Positions 1 to 9,800 of a stretch of DNA of 64,000 bases are shown in pieces; positions within the stretch are counted from its first letter, which is position 1, and the number at the start of each line of letters is the position of its first letter. Source of the stretch: Schaalia sp. Marseille-Q2122 (GTDB lineage Bacteria; Actinomycetota; Actinomycetes; Actinomycetales; Actinomycetaceae). The DNA is taken from contig NZ_CAHJXR010000005.1 of assembly GCF_903645355.1 (NCBI RefSeq), positions 124,001 to 188,000 on the forward strand, read 5' to 3'. The translations under genes and the position numbers were made by a program. The notes below the pieces were generated by a model. That model saw nothing but the letters and a program-made list of their open reading frames with translations, did no database searches and was not told the DNA's origin.

Positions 1-807
1 AATATCCGTGGTGCCGATAATGCAGACGGGGTGGACGGGAACGAGGATGTCACCGTCGGCTGGGTAGACGCAGCGGTTGATCACACTTTGGCTGAGGCGG
101 TGATTCATGGCAATCATAATGCCGGCGCCGGGGACGACCTCGACGCCGTGGCAGTCGGCCATTTCAGCGAGTTTGCCCGCCCAAGGGCCTCCGCAGTTGA
201 GGACGAAGCGACACTCGATCATGATGTCTTCACCGCCGCGCTCGTCGTGGGCGATGACGGCACTGACCTGGTCGTTTTCGCGCAGGATTTGGGTGACGCG
301 GTGGTAGGTCAAGAGTTTGGCACCGTAGGCCTTCGCTGAGCGGACGGCACCCCAGACCATTTGCCAGCCGTCAACGGTGCCGTCTTCAACTTCAAAGGCG
401 CGCTTGATGCCGGGGTGGAGTCGGGGTTCACGGCGGAGGGCTTCAGCGATGGAGATTTCAGCGGCGGGAACTTTGGTGGCATTGGCTGCTGCGAGGAAGC
501 CATCGGCATAATCTTCTTCGTCGTGGGGGGTGACAACGAAGAGGCCCCCGCTGGATTCCACGGCGTTGGCGTTGATGCGTTTGAGGATGGCATTCTCTTC
601 GGCACATTCGGTGGCCGAGTGCGGGTCGGAGACGACGTATCGTCCGCCTGAGTGGAGTAGACCGTGGTAGCGACCGGAGGTTCCTTGGGCGAGGTCGCCA
701 CGTTCGATGAGTACGGCGTCGAATCCTCGCATTGCGACGTCGCGGATGACGCCTGCACCGGTGGAACCACCGCCGATGACTACGACATCAGTCCTCATAG
801 TCTTCAT
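1..807 (-). CDS. glpA: Anaerobic-type glycerol-3-phosphate dehydrogenase subunit A (5' part; C-terminus beyond window)
   Basis: Oxidises sn-glycerol 3-phosphate to dihydroxyacetone phosphate, passing electrons via FAD to the membrane quinone pool. Translating the minus strand from 807 gives 269 residues that run off the left edge. Near the N-terminus is the FAD-binding motif DVVVIGGGSTGAG. It is followed by RGDLAQGTSGRYHGLLHSGG, then ECAEENAILKRI, DGTVDGWQM, INRC.YPADGDILVP and IIGTTDI. This order matches E. coli GlpA rather than the aerobic GlpD. ATG at 807 (MKTMRTDVVVIGGG) is chosen; ATG at 798 is an in-frame alternative, and neither has a strong ribosome binding site. The rest of glpA, and probably glpB and glpC, should lie to the left. 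It is divergent from pepO, with about 270 bp between them. Confidence 0.87.
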   Translation of the reverse strand, partial: MKTMRTDVVVIGGGSTGAGVIRDVAMRGFDAVLIERGDLAQGTSGRYHGLLHSGGRYVVSDPHSATECAEENAILKRINANAVESSGGLFVVTPHDEEDYADGFLAAANATKVPAAEISIAEALRREPRLHPGIKRAFEVEDGTVDGWQMVWGAVRSAKAYGAKLLTYHRVTQILRENDQVSAVIAHDERGGEDIMIECRFVLNCGGPWAGKLAEMADCHGVEVVPGAGIMIAMNHRLSQSVINRCVYPADGDILVPVHPVCIIGTTDI

Positions 808-871
808 GTCTGCATCACTCTTTTCATGTCCGTCCTTGTGGCATGTGTGCTGTCACAGGGCGCCATTGCCT

Positions 872-937
872 ACCATCTGGAATAAATCATCTCGTGTTTT
901 CATCCCAGATGGTGGGACGTTCACCCCTCATGAACAT
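872..937. promoter_or_regulatory. Two inverted repeats in the divergent glpA/pepO intergenic region
   Basis: ACCATCTGG (872-880) and CCAGATGGT (904-912) form a perfect 9-bp inverted repeat with a 23-nt spacer. Just beyond it ACGTTCA (917-923) faces TGAACAT (931-937) across 7 nt, with one mismatch. The position between two divergent starts suggests operator sites, but no specific regulator is recognised. Confidence 0.35.
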
Positions 938-1074
938 ATGTGCACACACTGTCAGAATCACAGCCCATAGGGCACAGATGCGATTTTTTCAACAGCAACG
1001 CTAATAGCGGACAAAAGCACACAGCCGCACTGTCCTCCCTTCAGCTGCGCGCCCAACGCTCTAGGCTTGCCTAC

Positions 1075-3102
1075 ATGGAAAACACCCTTTTGGCCCGCGT
1101 CCTCGATACTTCCTTAATGGATGGCACGATCCGCCCCCAGGACGACTACTTCCGTCACATCAACGGCACATGGCTGCGCGAACACACCATCCCCGCCGAC
1201 CGCCCCACAGACGGCGCTTTCTATACGCTCCGTGACCTGTCAGAAGAACGCGGTAAAGCAATCGTCACCGACGCCATCGCCGGCAACATTGACGACCCAG
1301 ACGCCGCCAAAATCGCCACCCTCTACACCCAGTTCATGGACGAAGAGGCCATCGAAGCAGCAGGAGTTACCCCCATCCTCCCCCTCTTCGCAGACCTCGC
1401 CGCCGCAGGCGACCATGATGCACTCGCCGCCTTGACTGGCGCGCTGGCGCGAACAGGCATCTCCATCTTCTTTGGTGCCTACGTCGGTAACGACCTCAAC
1501 GACACCACCCGATACGTGACACACCTTGGACAAGCCGGCCTTGGCCTGCCCGATGAGTCCTACTACCACGAGGACGCCTACGCGCCCATCCGCCAGGCCT
1601 ACCTTGCCCACATTGAGCGCGCCCTCCACATGAGCACCTGGGCCAGCGACTACGCCAAGGTGGATGCCGCTGAACTCGCCCAGGCTGTCATGGATTTTGA
1701 AACCGCCCTGGCTGACCTCCATTGGGATGCCGTCACCCTGCGCGACACCCAAAAGGCGAATAACCCCCATTCCTGGGCTCGAATCGTTGCTGACTACCCC
1801 GGTTTCGACTGGGACGCATGGGCTCGCAACGCCGGATACGTGCCCACCGAAGGCCCCGATCTCAATGTCGGCCAGCCGGACTGCATCCAGGGTGCTGCCG
1901 CCCTGTGGCGTGACACTCCCCTGACTACTCTGAAGGCGTGGCTCGCACGCAAGATCGTTGACTCCTACTCCTCACTGCTGTCCAGTGACTTCGTCAACGA
2001 ATCCTTCGACTTCTACTCGCGCACCCTCGCTGGCACCGAGGAACTGCGCCCGCGTTGGAAGCGGGCCATGTCCCTCGTCGAAGGCACCCTTGGCGAATCC
2101 CTGGGGCGCCTGTGGGTGGAGCGCCACTTCCCGCCCACGCATAAGGAGGCCATGGACGACCTCGTGCGTCGCCTGTTGGACGCCTATGGTGAATCCATCC
2201 GTTCCTTGGATTGGATGGGCGAGGCAACCAAGGCACGCGCGTTGGAAAAGCTCGCCACCTTTAACCCCAAGATCGGCTACCCCACGAAGTGGCGCGACTA
2301 CAGCGGCCTCGAAATCTCTCCCGAGGCCTCCCTGGTCGACAACATCCGCGCAGCCGCAGACTTTGAAACCGACTACGAGTGGGGCAAACTCGGCACTCCC
2401 GTTGACCGCGACGAGTGGTTTATGACCCCTCAAACAGTCAACGCCTACTACAACCCCACGATGAATGAGATTGTCTTCCCCGCAGCAATCCTCCAGCCTC
2501 CCTTCTTTGATGTCGAGGCTGACCCCGCTGTGAACTTTGGTGCGATCGGCGCGGTTATTGGCCACGAGATCGGGCATGGTTTTGACGATCAGGGCTCCCA
2601 ATTTGATGCTCAGGGCAACCTGACGAACTGGTGGGAGGACGAGGACCGCGAGCGCTTCGAGGAACGCACCCGCGCACTCATCGCTCAATACGACGTGTGT
2701 GTGCCAGCCGCATTGGCAGATGTGGAGGGCCCCGAGGGCGGCTACCACGTTAATGGCGCGCTGACGATTGGTGAGAATATTGGCGACCTCGGTGGCCTCA
2801 CCATCGCATGGAAGGCGTGGGTGGCACTACTTAAGGAACAGGGTGTTGAGCGCGTTGAGGATGCCCCGATTATTGATGGTCTGACCGGTGCTGAGCGTTT
2901 CTTTGCTGCGTGGGCCAGGGCGTGGCGCACGAAGACTCGCAATGAGTACGCCATCCAGTTGCTCGCCATTGACCCCCACTCCCCCGCAGAGTTCCGCTGT
3001 AACCAGGTGCTGGCCAATATGGATGCTTTCGCTGAGAGTTTCCATGTTGCCGAGGGCGACGCGCTGTGGATCGCCCCTGAGGACCGCGTGCGTATCTGGT
3101 AG
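1075..3102 (+). CDS. pepO: M13 family metalloendopeptidase (neprilysin/PepO-like)
   Basis: A zinc endopeptidase that cleaves oligopeptides. 675 residues from ATG 1075 (MENTLLARVLDTSLMDG), the usual length for bacterial PepO. The reading frame stays open upstream to 940, but the M13 N-terminal signature (RPQDDYFRHINGTWL) begins about 20 residues after 1075, which supports this start. The zinc site is VIGHEIGHGFDDQG, with the HEIGH pair at about residues 497-501. The third ligand is in GENIGDLGG (Glu about 567), the ENxxD motif of family M13. NAYYNP upstream matches the substrate-binding NAYY element. No signal peptide or membrane anchor is visible, so it is probably cytoplasmic, as in lactic acid bacteria. 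A strong terminator follows. Confidence 0.93.
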   Translation: MENTLLARVLDTSLMDGTIRPQDDYFRHINGTWLREHTIPADRPTDGAFYTLRDLSEERGKAIVTDAIAGNIDDPDAAKIATLYTQFMDEEAIEAAGVTPILPLFADLAAAGDHDALAALTGALARTGISIFFGAYVGNDLNDTTRYVTHLGQAGLGLPDESYYHEDAYAPIRQAYLAHIERALHMSTWASDYAKVDAAELAQAVMDFETALADLHWDAVTLRDTQKANNPHSWARIVADYPGFDWDAWARNAGYVPTEGPDLNVGQPDCIQGAAALWRDTPLTTLKAWLARKIVDSYSSLLSSDFVNESFDFYSRTLAGTEELRPRWKRAMSLVEGTLGESLGRLWVERHFPPTHKEAMDDLVRRLLDAYGESIRSLDWMGEATKARALEKLATFNPKIGYPTKWRDYSGLEISPEASLVDNIRAAADFETDYEWGKLGTPVDRDEWFMTPQTVNAYYNPTMNEIVFPAAILQPPFFDVEADPAVNFGAIGAVIGHEIGHGFDDQGSQFDAQGNLTNWWEDEDRERFEERTRALIAQYDVCVPAALADVEGPEGGYHVNGALTIGENIGDLGGLTIAWKAWVALLKEQGVERVEDAPIIDGLTGAERFFAAWARAWRTKTRNEYAIQLLAIDPHSPAEFRCNQVLANMDAFAESFHVAEGDALWIAPEDRVRIW

Positions 3103-3111
3103 CACCCTCAG

Positions 3112-3156
3112 GGCGTGGTCGGCGCCTGCACTCAAGCGGCGCCAACCACGCCTTTT
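3112..3156 (+). terminator. Rho-independent terminator of pepO
   Basis: GGCGTGGTCGGCGCC (3112-3126) pairs with GGCGCCAACCACGCC (3138-3152) with one internal mismatch. TTTT follows at 3153. Confidence 0.8.
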
Positions 3157-3203
3157 CACTTAGATATCTCGAGACGAATCATTCTGACTAGAAGGAGCAC
3201 CCC

Positions 3204-4001
3204 ATGGCTTTCCTCGTTCGTAACCTCATTGACAATGACGACATCACCCTTGTGCAGTCCCTCGGGGCTTTCGACATCATCGAGTACAACCGTGATCTGT
3301 CTGTCGATCTGTCTTCGGCGCAGACCGCCTACTTCGCAGGCAAGATGAATGTCCGCCGCCGCCAGGCCATCGCCAAGCTGAATAACTCAGCTGTCACTCT
3401 TCAGGCTGGCGCCATGCAGTGGATGGTGGGCAATGTCTCTCTCACCAGCGGCGTTAAAGGGGCTGGTGACATGCTCGGCAAGATGCTGCGCAGCACAGTC
3501 ACGGGCGAGTCCGCTGTGAAGCCCGAATACAGCGGTTCTGGCCTGGTCGCATTGGAACCCACCTACAAGCACCTCTTGGCGGTGGATCTGGCTGACTGGA
3601 ACGGCAACCTCGTTGTTGAAGACGGCATGTTCCTTGCCTGTGAGTCCACGGTCCAGCAAAAGCTCGTTCACCGGAGCAGCATGTCTTCTGCTTTCGCTGG
3701 TGGCGAAGGCTTCTTTAACCTGGCTCTGGCCGGGCAGGGCGTGGTGCTGCTGGAGTCTTTCGTCCCTCGGGCCGAACTCATTGAGGTTGAACTCCAAGAC
3801 GATGTGCTCAAGGTCGACGGGTCTTTGGCTGTGGCGTGGTCAGGTTCCCTGAACTTCACCGTGGAGCGCAGCTCGAAGAGCCTGATGGGTTCTATGGCTT
3901 CGGGTGAGGGCTTGGTGAATGTCTACTCGGGCACTGGCCGGGTGCTCATGTCCCCTGTTGCGAGCACGTCTCCCCTGCTCAACGCCGTGTCGCGCGCCTG
4001 A
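3204..4001 (+). CDS. AIM24 family protein (TIGR00266-like)
   Basis: A 265-residue soluble protein starting at ATG 3204, with a clear ribosome binding site (AGAAGGAG) about 7 nt upstream. The pattern of glycine-rich beta-strands fits the AIM24/TIGR00266 family: 'QTAYFAGKMNVRRR', 'GAGDMLGKMLRSTVTGES', 'AVKPEYSGSGLVALEP', 'VVEDGMFLACESTV', then 'GQGVVLLES' and 'VYSGTGRVLM'. Members fold as a double-psi/cupin-like beta-barrel. The bacterial role is unknown; mitochondrial AIM24 is linked to inner-membrane organisation. No signal peptide or membrane helix is visible. It stands alone between two peptidase genes with its own upstream gap, so co-function with them is only a guess. Confidence 0.82.
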   Translation: MAFLVRNLIDNDDITLVQSLGAFDIIEYNRDLSVDLSSAQTAYFAGKMNVRRRQAIAKLNNSAVTLQAGAMQWMVGNVSLTSGVKGAGDMLGKMLRSTVTGESAVKPEYSGSGLVALEPTYKHLLAVDLADWNGNLVVEDGMFLACESTVQQKLVHRSSMSSAFAGGEGFFNLALAGQGVVLLESFVPRAELIEVELQDDVLKVDGSLAVAWSGSLNFTVERSSKSLMGSMASGEGLVNVYSGTGRVLMSPVASTSPLLNAVSRA

Positions 4002-4159
4002 TCGCAGGGCTCATACCGCAGGTAGTGCACATTTGAGCTGCTCCCAGTGTTGATTCGTGCGTTTGTTGGAACATCGTGGGAGAATGGCACGGTTGAGCAT
4101 CCTCGGATGCTGGTGCATATCACTGCTTATTCCATCCGTTACACAAGGAAGGTCTCCGA

Positions 4160-6715
4160 ATGCCGGGTCTGAATCTCACCCGTGACGAAGCCGCGCAGCG
4201 CGCTCAAGCGATTACGGCTGTCCATCATTACAACATCGAGCTTGATCTGAGCGGCGATGACAAGGACTTCCGTTCTCGCACCACGATCACCTTCGATGCA
4301 GTCCCGGGTTCGGCGTCCTTCGCTGACCTGGTCTCGAACTTCATTCACTCCATCGAACTCAATGGCGAGGCCGTGCCGGCCAGCGCTCACGCTGACCACC
4401 GCATCGCTTTGGAGAATCTGGCGGAAAACAACACCCTCGTCGTGGATGCAAACTGCCAGTACATGCATACCGGTGAGGGCCTGCACCGCTTCGTTGACCC
4501 CGCTGATGGCAAGTCCTACTGCTACTCCCAGTTCGAGGTGCCCGACGCGCGTCGCGTGTACGCCTCCTTCGAACAGCCTGACCTCAAGGCCACCTTTACC
4601 TTCACGGTGACCGTGCCTGCTGGCTGGATGGTCTTCTCAAACGCTCCCACCCCTGAGCCGGAGAAGAACGAAGCCACCTGGACCTACCGTTTCGCTGAGA
4701 CCGAGCGTATGTCCACCTACATCACTGCCGTGGTGGCGGGCCCCTACGAGGGCGTGACCGATTCCCTCGTTTCCTCTGATGGCCGCACCATCGACCTGGG
4801 TGTCTACTGCCGCGCTTCCCTGCTTGAGCACCTCGATCACGAGCGCATTATTGACACCACCAAGAAGGGTTTTGCGTTCTTCGAGAAGCAGTACGGTATC
4901 GCCTACCCCTTCACCAAGTACGATCAGATCTTCGTGCCCGAGTACAACGCTGGAGCCATGGAGAACGCTGGCTGCGTGACCTTCCGTGACCAGTACATCT
5001 TCCGCACTCGTCCCACCCACGCTCAGCTGGAAACCCGCGCCAACACGATCCTCCACGAGTTGGCTCACATGTGGTTCGGTGACCTGGTGACCATGAAGTG
5101 GTGGAATGACCTGTGGCTCAATGAGTCCTTCGCTGAATTCATGTCTCACTTTGCTTTGGCGGAGGGCACTGAGTTCGTTGACGCGTGGATCGGTTTTGGT
5201 CTGCGTAAGGACTGGGGCATGCGTCAAGATCAGCTGCCCACCACCCACCCCATCAAGGCTGAGATCCGCGATCTGGCCGATGTTGAGGTGAACTTCGACG
5301 GCATTACCTACGCCAAGGGCGCCGCCGTGCTGCGTCAGCTCGTCGCCTATGTTGGTCGCGACGCCTTCCTCACGGGCATCCACGAGTACCTGACGAAGCA
5401 CTCCTACGCCAACGCCACTCTGGCCGACCTTCTCTCTGAGCTGGAGGCTGCGTCGGGCCGCGACCTCACCGCATGGTCGAAGGTGTGGCTGGAGGAAGCC
5501 GGCATCACCTTGCTGCGTCCCGTGATTGAGACCGGCGAGGACGGCGTCCTGACCCGCCTGGCGATCGCTCAGGAATCCTTCTCTGAGGGTTCCTCCCTGC
5601 GTCCCCACCGCCTGGCAGTTGCAGGCTACTCCCTGGTAGATGGTGCGATTGAGCGCGTCTTCCATGAGGAACTTGACGTTGACGGTGAGGTGACCGAGGT
5701 TGAATCAGCAGCCGGTATTGCTCGCCCGGATCTGATTCTGGTCAACGACGGCGATCTTGCTTACGCCAAGGTTCGCCTTGATGAGGAATCTTTGGCTTTT
5801 GCCACCGCAAACATCGCTTCTTTCACTGACCCGTTGACTCGTAGTGTGCTGATGTCGACGGCATGGGATATGTGCCGCGACGGTGAGATGCCTGCTCGCG
5901 CCTACCTCAACCTCGCTCTGGCTGCCCTGCCCGTTGAGGACAACGCTATGATGCTTCAGCTGGCCCTGCGCCGCCTGGATGAAGCTCTGCGTACCTTCGT
6001 GTCGCCTGAGTACCGCACCGAGACTATTGCCGAGGTTGCTGAGCGTCTGCTGCTCTTGGCTCGCACGGCCGCATCCGGTTCGGATCAGCAGCAAATGCTG
6101 GTGCGTGCTGCCGCCCACAACGCCGCTACCCCCGCCCAGTTTGATGCCCTCAAGCTGCTGTACTCGGGCGAAGAGACCCTGTCGGGTCTTGACCTTGACG
6201 TTGACCTGAAGTGGGAACTCCTCATTGCTCTGGTGCGTGGTGGGGTTGCTGATGAAGCCGACATCGCGGCACTTGAGGCCGAGGATGACACGATGACGGG
6301 ACGTCAGAACGCTGCGTGTGCTCGCGCTGCTCGTTCGGATGCGTATGTCAAGGCTGAGGCGTGGGAATCGATCCTACGCGATCCGTCTTTGCCCAATGAC
6401 ACGCGTTGGTCGATGGTGGCGGGTTTCTGGGCACAGGCTCGTGTGACCCCCGAGCTCTACATCCCCTTCGTTGAGGACTACTTCTCTTCCCTTGAGTCCG
6501 TGTGGGCAGAGAACACCTTCCACACCGCTGAGGATATGGTGACTCTTATGTTCCCCTCAGCTATTGCTGGTTACAGCACCGAGGTTGATCTGGTTGCGCT
6601 TGGCAATGCCTGGATCGCTGAACACCCCGATGTGTCGCAGGCGCTGATCCGTATCCTTCGCGAGCGCATCTCTGTGGTGGAGCGTATGCTCACTGCCCAA
6701 GCGGCAGATGTCTGA
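4160..6715 (+). CDS. pepN: Aminopeptidase N (M1 family)
   Basis: A zinc aminopeptidase that removes N-terminal residues from peptides. 851 residues, typical of actinobacterial PepN. The start ATG 4160 follows AAGGAAGG. The exopeptidase motif GAMENAG is at about residues 265-271 and the zinc motif HELAHMWFGD begins at His299. The third ligand lies in NESFAEF (Glu about 322). The C-terminal half (from about residue 520) is the helical ERAP1-like domain. No signal peptide, so probably cytosolic. A 158-bp gap precedes it, suggesting its own promoter, and a strong terminator follows. With pepO nearby, this end of the window carries two metallopeptidases for peptide nutrition or turnover. Confidence 0.95.
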   Translation: MPGLNLTRDEAAQRAQAITAVHHYNIELDLSGDDKDFRSRTTITFDAVPGSASFADLVSNFIHSIELNGEAVPASAHADHRIALENLAENNTLVVDANCQYMHTGEGLHRFVDPADGKSYCYSQFEVPDARRVYASFEQPDLKATFTFTVTVPAGWMVFSNAPTPEPEKNEATWTYRFAETERMSTYITAVVAGPYEGVTDSLVSSDGRTIDLGVYCRASLLEHLDHERIIDTTKKGFAFFEKQYGIAYPFTKYDQIFVPEYNAGAMENAGCVTFRDQYIFRTRPTHAQLETRANTILHELAHMWFGDLVTMKWWNDLWLNESFAEFMSHFALAEGTEFVDAWIGFGLRKDWGMRQDQLPTTHPIKAEIRDLADVEVNFDGITYAKGAAVLRQLVAYVGRDAFLTGIHEYLTKHSYANATLADLLSELEAASGRDLTAWSKVWLEEAGITLLRPVIETGEDGVLTRLAIAQESFSEGSSLRPHRLAVAGYSLVDGAIERVFHEELDVDGEVTEVESAAGIARPDLILVNDGDLAYAKVRLDEESLAFATANIASFTDPLTRSVLMSTAWDMCRDGEMPARAYLNLALAALPVEDNAMMLQLALRRLDEALRTFVSPEYRTETIAEVAERLLLLARTAASGSDQQQMLVRAAAHNAATPAQFDALKLLYSGEETLSGLDLDVDLKWELLIALVRGGVADEADIAALEAEDDTMTGRQNAACARAARSDAYVKAEAWESILRDPSLPNDTRWSMVAGFWAQARVTPELYIPFVEDYFSSLESVWAENTFHTAEDMVTLMFPSAIAGYSTEVDLVALGNAWIAEHPDVSQALIRILRERISVVERMLTAQAADV

Positions 6716-6754
6716 GTTGGGATGGTAAGGCTTTTCGCCTGACCTGATCGTGTA

Positions 6755-6800
6755 CGGAACCCTGTCCGGTGTGATCTGACCGGACAGGGGTTCCGTTTTT
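6755..6800 (+). terminator. Rho-independent terminator of pepN
   Basis: A 16-bp stem, CGGAACCCTGTCCGGT with ACCGGACAGGGGTTCCG (one-base bulge, loop about 10 nt), is followed directly by TTTTT at 6796-6800. Confidence 0.88.
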
Positions 6801-6867
6801 CATTGCCTTGCATGTATTCTTACAGTGACTTTTCATAGTTTTCTTCTCCGACATCAGGATGGAATAC

Positions 6868-9800
6868 ATGTCATCAACGTTGATGAGGCGCAGAATTACC
6901 GCCACTCTCACCACATTTGCGCTGGCAAGCGCTGTTTTCTCTGGGATTCCCCTTCTCAATCCACCAGCAGCAAACGCCGCTCCGGGGCGCCCTGCAACCC
7001 TGGTGGGAGATTTTCAGAGCGAACTCTCCTGCGGGAGCGACTGGGATCCCGCATGTGCGAACACTCGGATGACTCAATCCTCCGATGACCCAAACCTCTA
7101 CGAATTTGTTACGACAGTTCCAGCAGGTTCATGGAAGTTTAAAGTCGCCATGGATGGGGCGTGGAACGAGGCTTACGGCAAAGACGGCCTCCCCGACAAT
7201 AACGTTCCCCTCATTCTTCAAGGCCCCACCCAAGTTGCCTTCACCTTCGACTACAGCTCGAAGAACATTGGCATCCGCCTCCCCCAGCTCCCCGGCGCCT
7301 ACGATCCCGCCACAGACGCTGCACTGATCCAAGAACCTGCCACGCACCCAGGGGCGGGCCAGCAGTTCTACTTCGTCCTCACCGACCGCTTTGCCAATGG
7401 CGACACCGCTAATGACCACGGCGCATCGGCCTCGACAGATCGACTTGTCACCGGCTTTGACCCCACAGACAAAGCCTTCTACCACGGTGGCGACATCAAG
7501 GGCCTGACTCAAAAACTCGATTACATCAAGAACCTGGGCACTACCGCCATCTGGCTCACCCCCTCTTTCACCAATATGCCCGTCCTCACCGACACCAACG
7601 GTGAAAACCCCTCTGCGGGCTACCACGGGTACTGGATCACCGACTTCACCTCCATCGATCCCCACCTGGGCAGCAACGAGGACCTCAAGGAACTCATCAC
7701 TGCTGCTCACGCTAAGGGCATGAAGGTCTACTTCGACATCGTTGTCAACCACACCGCTGACCTTATTAAGTACCGTGAAGGTGACGGGAAGGTCTATCGC
7801 GACACCGCCACCCACCCGTACAAGACGTCGGCTGGAATCCCCTTCAACCTCGCAGAGGTAGCCGGGAAGGACCCCTTCCCGCCTCTCAGTGCTGACACGT
7901 CCTTCCCCTACACGCCCTACCGCCCTGTCGGCAACGACGTTATGAAACCTGAGTGGCTTAATGACGTCACGCTCTACCACAATCGCGGCGACTCTACCTG
8001 GACGGGTGAATCCACCACACTGGGTGACTTCATCGGACTTGACGACCTCATGACCGAACACCCAAAGGTCATCAATGGCATGGCCGACATTTACAAGGCG
8101 TGGATTGACTTTGGCTTGGACGGATTCCGCATTGACACCGTCAAGCATGTCGATAATGTGTTCTGGGACCAGTGGACAAAGAAGATCGCTGACCATGCCA
8201 CGGCCGCCGGTAAAAACGAGTTCTTCACCTTCGGTGAGGTCTACAACTTTGAGGCCGCTGACCTTGCCCCCTACACGCGCGACACCTCGATGAACGGCAT
8301 TTTGGACTTCATGTTCCAAAATCGCGCCGTCAAATTCGCCAAGGGGGACAGCACCGAAACCCTGAGCGAGCTGTTCGCAGCCGACGACATCTATACCACC
8401 CCCACCTCACATGCGGGCCTCATGCCCACCTTCTTGGGTAATCACGACATGGGCCGAGTGGGCTACCTGGTGAACGTCCCCGGCTCAGGTGTGGAGCGCT
8501 CGAAGCTGGCGCACTCCCTCATGTACCTCACGCGAGGTCAACCCGTCGTGTACTACGGTGACGAACAAGGTTTCGTCGGTGAAGGCGATGGTACCGATAA
8601 GGAAGCCCGTCAGGACATGTTCGCCACGCGAACCTCTCACTTTGCCAACCAGAAGCTCCTTGACGGCCAAACCCTTGGCTCCCAGGATCGCTTTGACGAA
8701 AACGCTCCCCTCTATGGCCATATCGCGCAACTGGCCAAGCTACGTTCCGCCCACAAGGCGCTCAGCACCGGTGGGCAAATCGAACGCTGGGCAACCAGCG
8801 GCCCCGGCTTGTATGCCTTCTCCCGCGTCGACCGTGACGAGAAGATCGAATACTTCATCGCACTGAACAACTCCGGTGCTCCCGTCACCCAGCGGCCATT
8901 CACCCTGACCGCGAACGCGAGCTTTGAGCCCCTTTACGGGGCGAGCACACCCCTCACTTCTGACGCGTCAGGTGCTGTGAACGTGACAGTTCCCGCCTAC
9001 GGTGCTGTGGTCTACAAGGCGAACACGACTGTCGCATCAGGTGAAGTCACCGGCGAGCTCACCGTAGCCGGACACAAGCTCTCCGGTCGAGCACCCATTG
9101 GCACAACCGTTTCAGGCAACCAATGGTCAGAAACCTCCTTCTCCTACCGCCTTGCTGGGCAGACCGATTGGATGCCTCTGGGCGTTGACACCGGTCAGAA
9201 TGCCCGCGTCTACCACGATGTTTCCGCCCTGCCTGCTGGTACTGTCGTTGAATACCGTGCCATCACCACGGATGCTGCCGGGAACTCCCAGGCCTCGTCA
9301 GGGTGGGGGGTCGTCGGCGTTGACCTCGTTGGAGGGCCATCGGCCGGACCCGACACCTCTGCACTGGTCACCATTCCCGGCACCTTCAATAAGGCACTGG
9401 GATGTACCAAGGGCGCAGACGGGAACTGGGACCCGAGCTGCGAAAAGATCGCCCTGACCAAGGACGCAAACTCTCCCTGGTATAGCGGTACCTTCACCAT
9501 CCCCGCAGGCGAACACAACTACAAGATTGCTGTTGGTGGAAGCTGGGCAGAAAACTACGGCAAGAACGCCAACGAGCAGGGCGCACTCACCGTCGCCCCC
9601 GACGGCTCCGATGTTGCTTTCACCAGCACAGGTGAGCCCGTCACCTTCTACTACAACCCGATCACCCACTACTTCTTCAACACCGCTGAGCACGACCCCA
9701 TCACCCTGCCGGGCGACTTCACCCAGGCGATGGGTTGTACCGGCGGCGCAGGAGGCAACTGGGATCCGGCGTGCCTTGCCACCCTCATGGAACGCACCGA

